Source: Lyngbya sp. PCC 8106
Lineage (GTDB): Bacteria; Cyanobacteriota; Cyanobacteriia; Cyanobacteriales; Microcoleaceae
Assembly: GCF_000169095.1 (NCBI RefSeq)
Contig: NZ_AAVU01000007.1
Coordinates: 1-64,000 of the forward strand
Reading direction: 5' to 3'
DNA length: 64,000 nucleotides
Position 1 is the stretch's first letter; every line of letters begins with the position of its first letter. Positions 18,543 through 29,136 of the stretch are shown here, one piece after another. Both the position numbers and the translations under genes were made by a program. The notes beneath the pieces were generated by a model. That model made no database searches. It had not been told where the DNA came from and saw nothing but the letters and a program-made list of their open reading frames with translations.

Positions 18543-21500
18543 ATGACGAATACCACCACCGAAGAATCAATGTTCCTGCTCCCCGACTTGATCGACATTC
18601 AACGCTCAAGTTTTCGGTGGTTTCTAGAAAGCGGACTCATTGAAGAACTCGAAAGCTTCTCCCCGATCACCGACTATACCGGAAAACTGGAACTCCACTT
18701 CCTCGCTCAAAACTATCGACTCAAACAGCCCAAATACGACGTTGATGAAGCCAAACGACGCGATAGCACCTACGCCGTGCAGATGTACGTTCCCACCCGC
18801 TTAATCAACAAAGAAACAGGCGAAATCAAAGAACAAGAAGTCTTCATCGGCGATCTGCCGTTAATGACCGAACGCGGAACCTTTATCATCAACGGGGCAG
18901 AACGAGTAATCGTTAACCAAATCGTGCGGAGTCCTGGTGTCTACTATAAATCAGAAATTGATAAAAACCAACGCCGAACCTACAGCGCATCCCTGATCCC
19001 CAACCGAGGCGCCTGGTTAAAATTTGAAACCGACAAAAACGATCTCGTGTGGGTGAGAATCGATAAAACCCGTAAACTCTCCGCCCAAGTTCTCCTCAAA
19101 GCCCTCGGACTCTCCAACAACGAAATCTTCGACGCCCTGCGCCACCCCGACTACTTCCAGAAAACCATAGATCGAGAAGGCGAATTTAGCGAAGAAGATG
19201 CCTTAATGGAACTCTACCGCAAACTGCGTCCCGGAGAACCCCCAACCGTCGCGGGAGGAGAACAACTCCTCAACAACCGCTTCTTTGATCCCAAACGCTA
19301 TGATCTCGGTCGAGTCGGACGGTATAAACTCAATCGTAAACTGCGCCTGACCATTCCCGATATTACCCGTGTTCTCACACCCACCGATATTTTAGCGGCG
19401 ATCGACTACCTAATTAACCTCGAATACGACATCGGCGAAACCGACGACATCGACCACTTAGGAAACCGTCGCGTGCGTTCTGTGGGGGAACTGCTGCAAA
19501 ACCAAGTCCGAGTGGGTTTAAACCGTCTAGAACGAATTATCCGTGAACGGATGACCGTCAGCGACTCAGACTCTTTGACCCCGGCTTCCCTAGTGAACCC
19601 TAAACCCCTGGTGGCAGCGATTAAAGAATTCTTCGGAAGTTCTCAACTGTCGCAATTTATGGATCAAACCAATCCCCTAGCTGAATTGACCCATAAACGC
19701 CGTCTGTCCGCTCTAGGCCCGGGTGGTCTGACCCGAGAACGAGCCGGATTTGCCGTCCGAGATATTCACCCCTCCCATTATGGGCGGATTTGTCCGATTG
19801 AAACCCCAGAAGGCCCGAACGCAGGTTTAATTGGTTCCCTAGCGACCCATGCGCGAGTCAATCCCTACGGGTTTATTGCTACCCCCTACTATCCCGCCGA
19901 AAACGGTCGTGTGCGGCGAGATGGGCCTCCCGTATACATGACTGCTGATGAAGAAGATGATTTGCGAGTGGCACCGGGAGATGTCTCCACAGATGCCGAA
20001 GGCAACATTTTAGGGGAAGTGATTCCAGTCCGTTATCGTCAGGACTTCACCGAAACGACTCCCGACCAAGTAGACTATGTAGCCGTTTCCCCCGTTCAAA
20101 TCATTTCTGTTGCCACCTCATTGATTCCCTTCCTCGAACACGACGATGCGAACCGGGCATTAATGGGGTCTAATATGCAGCGTCAAGCAGTTCCCCTGCT
20201 GCGACCCCAACGCCCCCTCGTCGGAACCGGGTTAGAAGCCCAAGCCGCCCGAGATTCGGGGATGGTGATTGTTTCACAAATTGATGGAGAAGTCTCCTAT
20301 GTCGATGGGGCAAGAATTCGAGTCACCTCACCGGAAGGTCAAGAAGTCGAGTACGAATTACAGAAATATAACCGTTCTAACCAAGACACCTGTTTAAATC
20401 AACGTCCCCTCGTTTACGAAGGCGACCAAGTGGTCGTCGGACAAGTCTTGGCAGATGGTTCTTCAACCGAAGGTGCAGAACTAGCTTTAGGGCATAACGT
20501 CGTTGTCACTTATATGCCGTGGGAAGGCTACAACTACGAAGACGCGATTTTAATCAGCGAACGTCTTGTCTATGAGGATATCTACACCTCCATTCACATT
20601 GAAAAGTACGAAATTGAAGCGCGACAAACCAAGCTAGGGCCAGAAGAAATTACCCGAGAAATTCCCAACGTCGGCGAAGACTCCTTGCGACAACTTGATG
20701 CCAATGGGATTATTCGAGTTGGGGCTTGGGTAGAAGCCGGAGATATCCTCGTGGGAAAAGTTACCCCCAAAGGAGAATCCGACCAACCCCCAGAAGAAAA
20801 ACTCCTGCGAGCGATTTTTGGAGAAAAAGCCCGAGATGTTCGCGATAACTCTCTACGGGTTCCCAACGGCGAAAAAGGTCGAGTGGTCGATGTGCGCGTC
20901 TTTACTCGCGAACAAGGTGATGAACTGCCCCCAGGTGCCAATATGGTCGTTCGGGTTTATGTTGCTCAAAAACGGAAAATCCAAGTCGGCGACAAAATGG
21001 CTGGACGACATGGAAATAAAGGGATTGTTTCGCGAATTCTGCCCGTTGAGGATATGCCCTATTTACCCGATGGACGGGCCGTAGATATTGTTTTGAATCC
21101 CTTGGGTGTACCGTCTCGGATGAACGTCGGTCAAATCTTTGAATGTTTACTCGGATGGGCGGGTGAAAACTTAAAGACGCGATACAAAGTGATTCCCTTT
21201 GATGAAATGCACGGAGAGGAAATGTCACGGGAAACGGTTCATGGAGAGTTGCAACTCGCCCGAGAAAAAAATAAGAAAGATTGGCTGTTTAACGCCGATA
21301 ATCCGGGTAAAGTTCTGCTCTACGATGGTCGTACAGGAGAACCCTTTGATCAACCTGTAACCGTTGGGGTGGCTTATATGCTGAAGCTGGTTCACCTAGT
21401 CGATGATAAGATTCACGCCCGTTCAACCGGCCCTTACTCTCTGGTGACTCAACAACCCCTGGGCGGAAAAGCCCAACAAGGTGGACAGCGATTTGGAGAA

Positions 21501-21842
21501 ATGGAAGTTTGGGCGCTCGAAGCCTTTGGTGCTGCTTACACCTTACAGGAATTGCTCACCGTCAAATCCGATGATATGCAAGGCCGTAACGAGGCTCTCA
21601 ACGCCATTGTCAAAGGGAAAGCCATTCCTCGACCCGGAACGCCAGAATCCTTTAAAGTGTTGATGCGCGAATTACAATCTCTATGCTTGGATATTGCCGT
21701 TCACAAAGTCGAAACGGGTGAAGACGGAGTTGGCCGCGACTTAGAGGTGGACTTGATGGCAGACGAACCCAACCGAGGACGCACCCCATCCAAACCCACC
21801 TATGAGTTTACCGCCAGCGAAGAAGACAAAAAAGACTCTTAA
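18543..21842 (+). CDS. rpoB: DNA-directed RNA polymerase subunit beta
   Basis: 1099 aa, the short beta form typical of cyanobacteria and plastids. Key blocks are present: the fork-loop/rifampicin region around SQLSQFMDQTNPLAELTHKRRLSALGPGG, IETPEGPNAGLIGSL, YNYEDAILISE, KMAGRHGNKG and the C-terminal GGKAQQGGQRFGEMEVWALEA. An acidic/basic tail ends the protein. First gene of the rpoB-rpoC1-rpoC2 cluster. Confidence 0.99.
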   Translation: MTNTTTEESMFLLPDLIDIQRSSFRWFLESGLIEELESFSPITDYTGKLELHFLAQNYRLKQPKYDVDEAKRRDSTYAVQMYVPTRLINKETGEIKEQEVFIGDLPLMTERGTFIINGAERVIVNQIVRSPGVYYKSEIDKNQRRTYSASLIPNRGAWLKFETDKNDLVWVRIDKTRKLSAQVLLKALGLSNNEIFDALRHPDYFQKTIDREGEFSEEDALMELYRKLRPGEPPTVAGGEQLLNNRFFDPKRYDLGRVGRYKLNRKLRLTIPDITRVLTPTDILAAIDYLINLEYDIGETDDIDHLGNRRVRSVGELLQNQVRVGLNRLERIIRERMTVSDSDSLTPASLVNPKPLVAAIKEFFGSSQLSQFMDQTNPLAELTHKRRLSALGPGGLTRERAGFAVRDIHPSHYGRICPIETPEGPNAGLIGSLATHARVNPYGFIATPYYPAENGRVRRDGPPVYMTADEEDDLRVAPGDVSTDAEGNILGEVIPVRYRQDFTETTPDQVDYVAVSPVQIISVATSLIPFLEHDDANRALMGSNMQRQAVPLLRPQRPLVGTGLEAQAARDSGMVIVSQIDGEVSYVDGARIRVTSPEGQEVEYELQKYNRSNQDTCLNQRPLVYEGDQVVVGQVLADGSSTEGAELALGHNVVVTYMPWEGYNYEDAILISERLVYEDIYTSIHIEKYEIEARQTKLGPEEITREIPNVGEDSLRQLDANGIIRVGAWVEAGDILVGKVTPKGESDQPPEEKLLRAIFGEKARDVRDNSLRVPNGEKGRVVDVRVFTREQGDELPPGANMVVRVYVAQKRKIQVGDKMAGRHGNKGIVSRILPVEDMPYLPDGRAVDIVLNPLGVPSRMNVGQIFECLLGWAGENLKTRYKVIPFDEMHGEEMSRETVHGELQLAREKNKKDWLFNADNPGKVLLYDGRTGEPFDQPVTVGVAYMLKLVHLVDDKIHARSTGPYSLVTQQPLGGKAQQGGQRFGEMEVWALEAFGAAYTLQELLTVKSDDMQGRNEALNAIVKGKAIPRPGTPESFKVLMRELQSLCLDIAVHKVETGEDGVGRDLEVDLMADEPNRGRTPSKPTYEFTASEEDKKDS

Positions 21843-22026
21843 ACACTCAACAGTGACCCGTGAACACCGGAACAATCCAAAAAAACGGATAACGGTTACA
21901 ACAGGTCACTGATCAGTCGCTCACTGTAAACTGTCTCACCGAACTGAGATTTATCCGTTTCTATAGCGTTAACGTTGATCACCCCCACCGTTAACTCATC
22001 CGTTAACAACTCCGTTTCTACAAACT
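21843..22026 (+). other. rpoB-rpoC1 spacer with an inverted repeat
   Basis: 184-bp spacer in which CAGTGACC (near 21851) and GGTCACTG (near 21903) are exact inverted repeats about 45 bp apart. They could fold in the mRNA and tune relative expression; no T-run follows. Confidence 0.35.
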
Positions 22027-23916
22027 ATGCCTAAACTAGAACAGCGCTTTGATTACGTCAAAATTGGGTTAGCTTCTCCAGAGCGAATTCGGACATGGGG
22101 AGAACGGACATTACCCAATAACCAAATCGTGGGCGAAGTCACCAAGCCCGAAACCATCAATTATCGTACCCTGAAGCCGGAAATGGATGGTTTATTCTGC
22201 GAGCGAATTTTTGGTCCGGCGAAAGATTGGGAATGTCATTGCGGTAAATACAAGCGGGTTCGACATCGGGGTATTGTCTGTGAACGTTGCGGCGTAGAAG
22301 TCACCGAGTCAAGAGTTCGTCGTCATCGCATGGGCTTCATTAAACTCGCCGCACCCGTGACTCATGTGTGGTATCTCAAAGGAATTCCGAGCTATATGGC
22401 AATCTTGCTCGATATGCCCCTGCGGGATGTCGAACAGGTAGTTTACTTCAACGCCTACGTCGTCCTCAACCCCGGTAACGCCGAAAACCTCTCCTACAAA
22501 CAGTTACTGATGGAAGAGCAGTGGCTAGAAATCGAAGAACAAATGTATAGTGAGGATACAACCCTCAGTGGGGTAGAAGTCGGAATCGGGGCAGAAGCCG
22601 TTGCTCAACTCTTAGCAGATATTCCCCTTGAAGAAGAAGCCGAGCGACTGCGTGAAGATATCGCGGCGGCTAAAGGACAAAAACGCGCCAAACTGATTAA
22701 ACGCCTACGGGTGATTGATAACTTTATCGCCACTGGGTCAAAACCAGAGTGGATGGTATTACACGTCATTCCCGTCATTCCTCCAGATCTGCGACCTATG
22801 GTGCAATTAGATGGGGGACGTTTTGCCACCAGTGACTTAAACGATCTCTATCGTCGGGTGATTAACCGTAATAACCGTCTGGCTCGTTTGCAGGAAATTC
22901 TCGCCCCAGAAATCATTATCCGCAACGAAAAACGGATGTTGCAAGAAGCCGTTGATGCCTTAATTGATAATGGTCGGCGAGGACGAACAGTTGTGGGGGC
23001 GAATAATCGTCCGTTGAAATCCCTCTCCGATATTATCGAAGGAAAACAAGGTCGTTTTCGGCAAAACTTACTCGGAAAACGGGTAGACTACTCCGGGCGT
23101 TCAGTGATTGTCGTCGGGCCAAAACTGAAAATGCACCAGTGCGGACTTCCCCGTGAAATGGCGATTGAACTCTTTCAGCCCTTTGTCATTCATCGGTTGA
23201 TTCGTCAGGGACTCGTCAACAATATTAAGGCGGCCAAAAAATTAATTCAACGCAATGATCCCAGTGTTTGGGATGTTTTAGAAGAAGTAATTTATGGTCA
23301 TCCAGTCATGCTCAACCGAGCGCCGACACTACACCGTTTGGGGATTCAAGCCTTTGAACCGATTTTAGTAGAAGGACGAGCCATTCAGTTACATCCTCTC
23401 GTCTGTCCGGCTTTTAACGCGGACTTTGACGGCGACCAAATGGCCGTTCACGTTCCCTTGTCGATCGAATCTCAAGCCGAAGCTCGACTGCTGATGCTGG
23501 CTTCTAACAATATTCTTTCACCCGCGACGGGTTCTCCGATTGTCACACCGAGCCAAGACATGGTACTCGGCTGTTATTATCTCACGGCGGAAAACCCAGC
23601 GGCCACAAAAGGAGCAAACGGCTACTTTGCCAGTCTGACCGATGCGATCACCGCTTATGAACAAGGAGCGGTAGACTTGCACGCCTACATCTGGGTACGT
23701 TTTCAAGGTGAAGTAACGGGAAGCGAAGGTGAACGACTAGAAAAAGAAGAAAGCAGCAGTGATGGAATCGTCACCAAAATCTACGTCGGAGAGAAAAGTG
23801 GACAACCCACTCGTCGGGTGCGAGAAGATCAAGACGGAAAAATTTTGTCCCAATATGTGCGAACCACTGCGGGACGTGTGATTTTCAATAAAACCGTTCA
23901 AGACGTTTTAGTGTAA
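22027..23916 (+). CDS. rpoC1: DNA-directed RNA polymerase subunit gamma (N-terminal half of beta')
   Basis: 629 aa. Corresponds to the N-terminal part of beta', separate in all cyanobacteria. The zinc cluster is Cys70, Cys72, Cys85 and Cys88. The catalytic Mg2+-binding loop NADFDGDQMAVH lies around residue 463. The lid, rudder and clamp blocks (GKRVDYSGRSVI, NRAPTLHRLGIQAFEP) are intact. Followed by rpoC2 after 163 bp. Confidence 0.99.
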   Translation: MPKLEQRFDYVKIGLASPERIRTWGERTLPNNQIVGEVTKPETINYRTLKPEMDGLFCERIFGPAKDWECHCGKYKRVRHRGIVCERCGVEVTESRVRRHRMGFIKLAAPVTHVWYLKGIPSYMAILLDMPLRDVEQVVYFNAYVVLNPGNAENLSYKQLLMEEQWLEIEEQMYSEDTTLSGVEVGIGAEAVAQLLADIPLEEEAERLREDIAAAKGQKRAKLIKRLRVIDNFIATGSKPEWMVLHVIPVIPPDLRPMVQLDGGRFATSDLNDLYRRVINRNNRLARLQEILAPEIIIRNEKRMLQEAVDALIDNGRRGRTVVGANNRPLKSLSDIIEGKQGRFRQNLLGKRVDYSGRSVIVVGPKLKMHQCGLPREMAIELFQPFVIHRLIRQGLVNNIKAAKKLIQRNDPSVWDVLEEVIYGHPVMLNRAPTLHRLGIQAFEPILVEGRAIQLHPLVCPAFNADFDGDQMAVHVPLSIESQAEARLLMLASNNILSPATGSPIVTPSQDMVLGCYYLTAENPAATKGANGYFASLTDAITAYEQGAVDLHAYIWVRFQGEVTGSEGERLEKEESSSDGIVTKIYVGEKSGQPTRRVREDQDGKILSQYVRTTAGRVIFNKTVQDVLV

Positions 23917-24079
23917 TTGTTTTCGAGTCATCCGTTCACCGCCTTGAAAAAGCGATGCCCACAGATGACCGTGTGCTGAGGTCAGAGGTCAGGTTTGAGG
24001 GGTTGATCTCAAATCAGAAGATCACCTTCACCTGTCACCTGCTGACTCATTCACTGTTCACTATTTACTGTAATAACCC

Positions 24080-27000
24080 ATGACTGACAATAAAAAAATC
24101 TTCCGTAATCAAATTATTGATAAAAAGCAACTCAAGAAACTTATTTCTTGGTCCTTTACCCATTATGGTACTGCCCGTACCGCTCAAATTGCCGATGTAT
24201 TAAAAGATATGGGATTCCGCTATGCCACACGCGCCGGAGTTTCCATCAGTGTAGAAGACTTGCAAGTTCCCCCTTCTAAGCGAGGTCTTCTCGATGAAGC
24301 CCAAGAAGAAATTCGTCGTACAGAACGTCGCTATACCAAAGGAGAAATTACCGAAGTCGAACGCTTTCAAAAAGTGGTCGATACCTGGAACGGGACGAGT
24401 GAGGCCCTCAAAGATGAAGTGGTGCGAAACTTTAAAGCCACAAACCCGCTCAACTCCGTTTACATGATGGCATTTTCTGGGGCGCGGGGTAACATCTCCC
24501 AAGTTCGTCAGCTTGTGGGAATGCGGGGATTGATGGCAAACCCCCAAGGGGAAATTATTGACTTGCCCATTAAAACCAACTTCCGGGAAGGATTAACCGT
24601 TACCGAATACATTATCTCCTCCTACGGAGCGCGGAAAGGTTTAGTTGATACCGCCTTGCGGACGGCTGACTCGGGATATTTGACCCGTCGTTTAGTAGAC
24701 GTAGCTCAAGACGTCATTTTGCGAGAAATCGACTGTAGCACCGAAAAGGGAATTTGGCTGCGAAGTATGACCGATGGTGAACGCATTCTGATTCCCCTAC
24801 AAGATCGGTTGTTTGGACGAGTGCTAGGAGCAGATGTTATCCACCCCGAAACTGGGGAAATTGTTAGCTTTGAAGGCAAAAAAGCAGTTCGCAACCAAGC
24901 CATTTGTGCCGATCTCGCAACTGCTATTGGTCAATCAAAAGTCAAGGAAGTTTTTCTGCGTAGTCCGTTAACCTGTGAAGCGACTCGCTCCGTCTGTCGG
25001 CATTGTTATGGCTGGAGTTTAGCTCATGCAGATATGGTCGATCTCGGAGAAGCAATTGGGATTATTGCAGCCCAATCTATCGGTGAACCGGGAACCCAGT
25101 TAACCATGCGGACATTCCACACCGGAGGAGTCTTCACCGCAGAAGCCGCCGAAATTATTAAAGCCCCCTTTGATGGTGTGGTTCACTTACCGAAAACACT
25201 GCGATTACGCGCCTTCCGGACTCGTCACGGCGATGATTCTTTTTACATTGAAAGTAACGGTAAAATTACCGTCGAAAATGGGGATCGGACTCAATCGTTA
25301 AATGTCTCTCAAGGAAGTTCTCTGGTCGTCAAAGAAGGGCAATCGGTGAAAGCCGACCAAGTGTTAGTCGAGATTCCCGCCGGGGGTCGTACCGCTCGTA
25401 AAACCACAGAAAAAGCGACCAAAGACGTTGCCACAGACTTAGCGGGTGAAGTCAAGTTTGCTGATGTAGTGGCTGAGGAAAAAACCGACCGTCAAGGGAA
25501 CATGACCCGCATTGCTGCCCGAGGCGGTTTGATTTGGATTCTCTCAGGTGAGGTGTATAACTTACTTCCTGGGGCTGAACCCACCGTTAAAAACGGAGAT
25601 CGCGTTGGAATCGACAGTGTACTGGCTCAAACGCGATTAGTTTCGGAACATGGGGGAATTGTTCGGATTCACGAGCGCGAACCGGACACAACGACACCAG
25701 AGGTTCTCGAACCCTCTATTCCTCCCTTGGCTGAACCAACGGGTGCGGGTGTGGTCACTCCCACCACGACTCCCAAATCAGACCTCCCGCGTGAGATTGA
25801 AATTATCACCGCTTCGGTGTTGTTAGACCAGGCGTTAGTGCGGATACAGCAACTCCAAGGTCGTGAACAATATGTGATTGAAACCACCAACAACAATCGC
25901 TTCTTGCTGAAGGTGACACCGGGAAGTAAAGTCGAGAACCATGAAGTGATCGCCGAGTTGATTGATGATAGCTACCGCACGGCGACCGGAGGCATTATTA
26001 AATATGCGGGAGTTGAAGTCGCCAAGCGCAATAAAGCCAAACAAGGATACGAAGTGATTCAAGGCGGTACACTCCTGTGGATTCCTGAAGAATGTCACGA
26101 AGTCAATAAAGATATTTCTCTGTTATTGGTCGAAGATGGGCAGTACGTCGAAGCCGGTACCGAAGTAGTGAAAGACATCTTCTGTCAGTCCAACGGGGTG
26201 ATTGAAGTCACTCAGAAAAATGACATTTTGCGGGAAATTGTGATCAAACCGGGAGAACTCCACCTCGTTGATGACCCGGAAATGGTCATGGCGATTGATG
26301 GTAAGATTGTTAATCCGGGAGAAGAAGCGATTCCCGGTATCGTTGCGACAGAATTGCACTACATTGAGTATGTGGAAACTCCCGAGGGTCCTGCTTTATT
26401 GCTGCGACCGGTGACTGAGTTCAAAGTCCCCGAAATGCCTCCGATTCCTTCTCAAGAGTCCTTAAACGAATCGATCTCTTTACAAGCCGTGCAGCGCTTA
26501 ACCTACAAAGATGGTGAACGAGTGCGATCGGTTGAAGGGGTGGAACTGTTGCGAACTCAACTGGTGATTAATATCGGCACTGAAGCCCCCCAACTGGCGG
26601 CCGATATTGAACTGATTCCCCATGAAGAAGATCCAGAACTGATGCGCCTGCAATTGGTGATTTTAGAGTCTTTGGTGATTCGTCGGGATATCGTGGCAGA
26701 TGCGACTCAAGGCAGCACCCGCACTCGTTTACTCGTTAAGGACGGAGACGAAATTAAACCGGGTTCGGTGGTCAGTCGGACGGAAATCTTGTGTAAAGAA
26801 ACCGGAATCGTCAGTGGTATTCGCTCCGGGACAGAAATCCTCCGACGGATTTTGGTGGTGCGTGATGCTGACCAAATGAAAATTGACCTTCCCCCGGGAG
26901 TGACAACCAATGTTAAACCGGGTCAGTTGGTGGTTGAGAGTAGTGAACTAGCTCCTGGGGTGACACTTCCCGAGTCGGGTGAGATTATTGCAGTTCATCC

Positions 27001-28180
27001 CGGGTCATCCGGGACTGCTGAAGAGAAGTCTGTCTCGGAGGGTTCGGAAGATGATTCTCAACTGGCACCGAGCGGAACCACTCAAGTCATCATGCGTTTG
27101 GGTCGTCCTTATCGGGTGTCTTCTGGGGCGATTCTACATCTTAATGATGGAGATTTGGTGCAACGGGGCGATAACCTGGTGTTGCTGGTGTTTGAACGGG
27201 CGAAAACAGGAGACATTATTCAGGGTTTACCTCGGATTGAAGAACTGTTGGAGGCCCGTAAACCCAAGGAAGCTTGTATTCTCGCCAAACATCCCGGAAC
27301 GGCGCAAGTCAATGTCACGGACGAAATTGTTGATCTGCGGGTGATGGAAAATGATGGCAACATTAGTGAATATCCGTTGTTACCCGGTCAAACGGTGATT
27401 GTCTCCGATGGACAAATGGTGGAAGTGGGTCAAGCCCTAACCGATGGGCCTGCAAATCCTCACGAAATCTTGGAAGTGTTCTTTAACTATCATCAACACC
27501 TGGAGGGCATTTATGATGCGGCGTTGCGGAGTTTCCAACAATGCCAAACCTTCTTGGTGAACGAAGTGCAGTCGGTTTATCAGTCTCAAGGAATTGATAT
27601 TTCTGACAAACACATTGAAGTCATCGTTCGACAAATGACCTCGAAAGTGCGAATTGATGATGGTGGAGATACAACTATGTTACCGGGAGAACTGGTCGAA
27701 CTGCGCCAGGTTGAACAGGTCAACGAAGCGATGTCGATTACCGGGGGCGCACCTGCACGATATACACCGATGTTACTCGGGATTACAAAAGCGTCCTTGA
27801 ATACCGATAGCTTTATCTCAGCGGCGAGTTTCCAAGAAACCACTCGTGTTTTAACAGAAGCCGCTATTGAAGGGAAGTCTGACTGGTTACGAGGCTTGAA
27901 AGAAAACGTGATTATTGGTCGTTTGATTCCGGCAGGAACTGGATTTAATGCCTATGAAGAACTCGGGGTTGGGGATTTTAGCCTTGAGAATAACGACATG
28001 AGTTATCTCGAAGATGAGGAAATGGAATTGAAAGATGTTGTTCTTGATGATCGCACCGCTCGTAAAATGGATCGAGGTGATCTCAACGACACTCAAGAGT
28101 CCGATGAACTCATCAAGGATAATTCTCTGTTTTTGGATGATGAACTCATTGATGATGACAGTTTTGAGGAAGATAAATAA
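24080..28180 (+). CDS. rpoC2: DNA-directed RNA polymerase subunit beta' (C-terminal half)
   Basis: 1366 aa. Carries the trigger loop and bridge-helix side of beta' (GARGNISQVRQLVGMRGLM) and the second zinc site around Cys299-Cys309 (CEATRSVCRHC). The IIAAQSIGEPGTQLTMRTFHTGG block is followed by the very long sandwich-barrel hybrid insertion characteristic of cyanobacterial and plastid rpoC2, then the conserved C-terminal ITKASLNTDSFISAASFQET. The extreme C-terminus is highly acidic, as usual. Confidence 0.99.
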   Translation: MTDNKKIFRNQIIDKKQLKKLISWSFTHYGTARTAQIADVLKDMGFRYATRAGVSISVEDLQVPPSKRGLLDEAQEEIRRTERRYTKGEITEVERFQKVVDTWNGTSEALKDEVVRNFKATNPLNSVYMMAFSGARGNISQVRQLVGMRGLMANPQGEIIDLPIKTNFREGLTVTEYIISSYGARKGLVDTALRTADSGYLTRRLVDVAQDVILREIDCSTEKGIWLRSMTDGERILIPLQDRLFGRVLGADVIHPETGEIVSFEGKKAVRNQAICADLATAIGQSKVKEVFLRSPLTCEATRSVCRHCYGWSLAHADMVDLGEAIGIIAAQSIGEPGTQLTMRTFHTGGVFTAEAAEIIKAPFDGVVHLPKTLRLRAFRTRHGDDSFYIESNGKITVENGDRTQSLNVSQGSSLVVKEGQSVKADQVLVEIPAGGRTARKTTEKATKDVATDLAGEVKFADVVAEEKTDRQGNMTRIAARGGLIWILSGEVYNLLPGAEPTVKNGDRVGIDSVLAQTRLVSEHGGIVRIHEREPDTTTPEVLEPSIPPLAEPTGAGVVTPTTTPKSDLPREIEIITASVLLDQALVRIQQLQGREQYVIETTNNNRFLLKVTPGSKVENHEVIAELIDDSYRTATGGIIKYAGVEVAKRNKAKQGYEVIQGGTLLWIPEECHEVNKDISLLLVEDGQYVEAGTEVVKDIFCQSNGVIEVTQKNDILREIVIKPGELHLVDDPEMVMAIDGKIVNPGEEAIPGIVATELHYIEYVETPEGPALLLRPVTEFKVPEMPPIPSQESLNESISLQAVQRLTYKDGERVRSVEGVELLRTQLVINIGTEAPQLAADIELIPHEEDPELMRLQLVILESLVIRRDIVADATQGSTRTRLLVKDGDEIKPGSVVSRTEILCKETGIVSGIRSGTEILRRILVVRDADQMKIDLPPGVTTNVKPGQLVVESSELAPGVTLPESGEIIAVHPGSSGTAEEKSVSEGSEDDSQLAPSGTTQVIMRLGRPYRVSSGAILHLNDGDLVQRGDNLVLLVFERAKTGDIIQGLPRIEELLEARKPKEACILAKHPGTAQVNVTDEIVDLRVMENDGNISEYPLLPGQTVIVSDGQMVEVGQALTDGPANPHEILEVFFNYHQHLEGIYDAALRSFQQCQTFLVNEVQSVYQSQGIDISDKHIEVIVRQMTSKVRIDDGGDTTMLPGELVELRQVEQVNEAMSITGGAPARYTPMLLGITKASLNTDSFISAASFQETTRVLTEAAIEGKSDWLRGLKENVIIGRLIPAGTGFNAYEELGVGDFSLENNDMSYLEDEEMELKDVVLDDRTARKMDRGDLNDTQESDELIKDNSLFLDDELIDDDSFEEDK

Positions 28181-28760
28181 CTGATCACAGAGATGTAATC
28201 TAGTATACGATTTGCGTTACTTTGAGTGGCTTCAAGGTATTTTCTGAATGTGATACAATCAAAAAACGCGAAAACCAAGCGATTAAAGCATTTAAGGCTT
28301 GACATCCCAGAGAATTCTTGTCTAGTGGGCAGCCTGTAAAAAGGTAACTGAGTAAAGCCATCAGTTTTAAATTTCCTGAAAATAGTGGAGTAGAGATCCA
28401 AAGTTGTGATTGAAAACTCAATAATAGGTTGGGTTCCAGCCGATTTTCAGCCTGTGGACAGGGTGCTGCCGACAGTCCTGGTTTGAAACAGGAAGCAAAC
28501 AGTGCAAAAGTGTTGTAATGCGACGTTTTGTACAGGTTTTGTAGAACAGATGACTTCACTGTCAAACATCTGGGCATCTGTCTCCACTTTCAACAATCTA
28601 GCGGAGTGGGGGCAGGTGCATTAGGGAACCGCAGGGAGCGCCAAGGTAAGGTATAATATCAAGAGCAAAGCACGATTTGTGAGCTGTAGTTGGAAACTCC
28701 AATTTCAGCGCACGCGAATTGAAGCCGTTCAACTCTACTCATTGTTGCTGACAATACCGC
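28181..28760. other. 580-bp intergenic region upstream of the metal sensor
   Basis: Probably holds the sensor promoter. A TATAAT hexamer lies at 28652-28657, about 100 bp before the start codon, without a clear -35. A TTGACA hexamer occurs near 28297 but is not paired with a good -10. No terminator for rpoC2 and no ORF with coding character were seen. Confidence 0.4.
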
Positions 28761-29120
28761 ATGATTGGATCAGACCCCAAGTTAGAACAGCACGCTCATC
28801 AAGCCGAACACATTCACAATGACCACGAACATCACCAGACGACTCCTCATGTTCACAGTGAAGAATCCCTGCGACGTATTGTGAACCGCTTGTCTCGGAT
28901 TGAAGGGCATATCCGAGGGGTGAAAAGAATGGTCGCCGAAAGTGATCCTTGTCCGGATGTGTTAGTGCAAATTGCCGCGATTCGAGGTGCGTTAGACCGA
29001 GTGGCGCGGATTATCCTAGATGAACACTTGAGTGAATGTGTGGCAAGAGCGGCAAAAGAAGGTAACATCGATGATGAGATTGAGCAGTTAAAATCTGCTT
29101 TAGATCGGTTTATCCCCTAA
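28761..29120 (+). CDS. CsoR/RcnR-family metal-sensing repressor, InrS-like
   Basis: 119 aa. The first 30 residues are histidine-rich; then comes the DUF156 four-helix fold (RRIVNRLSRIEGHIRGVKRMV). Metal-site residues are Cys64, His89 and Cys93, with the 25 and 4 spacing of CsoR (Cys36, His61, Cys65) and of the cyanobacterial nickel sensor InrS (Cys53, His78, Cys82). His32 falls where InrS has its extra ligand His21. This fits a nickel-responsive (less likely copper) repressor that releases DNA when metal binds. It lies 16 bp before a membrane-protein gene and upstream of an RND efflux pair, which are plausible targets. Confidence 0.85.
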   Translation: MIGSDPKLEQHAHQAEHIHNDHEHHQTTPHVHSEESLRRIVNRLSRIEGHIRGVKRMVAESDPCPDVLVQIAAIRGALDRVARIILDEHLSECVARAAKEGNIDDEIEQLKSALDRFIP

Positions 29121-29136
29121 GCCTTGTACTGCATTT

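Noticed and set aside
27437..28401. Minus-strand frames at the end of rpoC2
   Set aside because: Shadow frames of a conserved gene; no support of their own.
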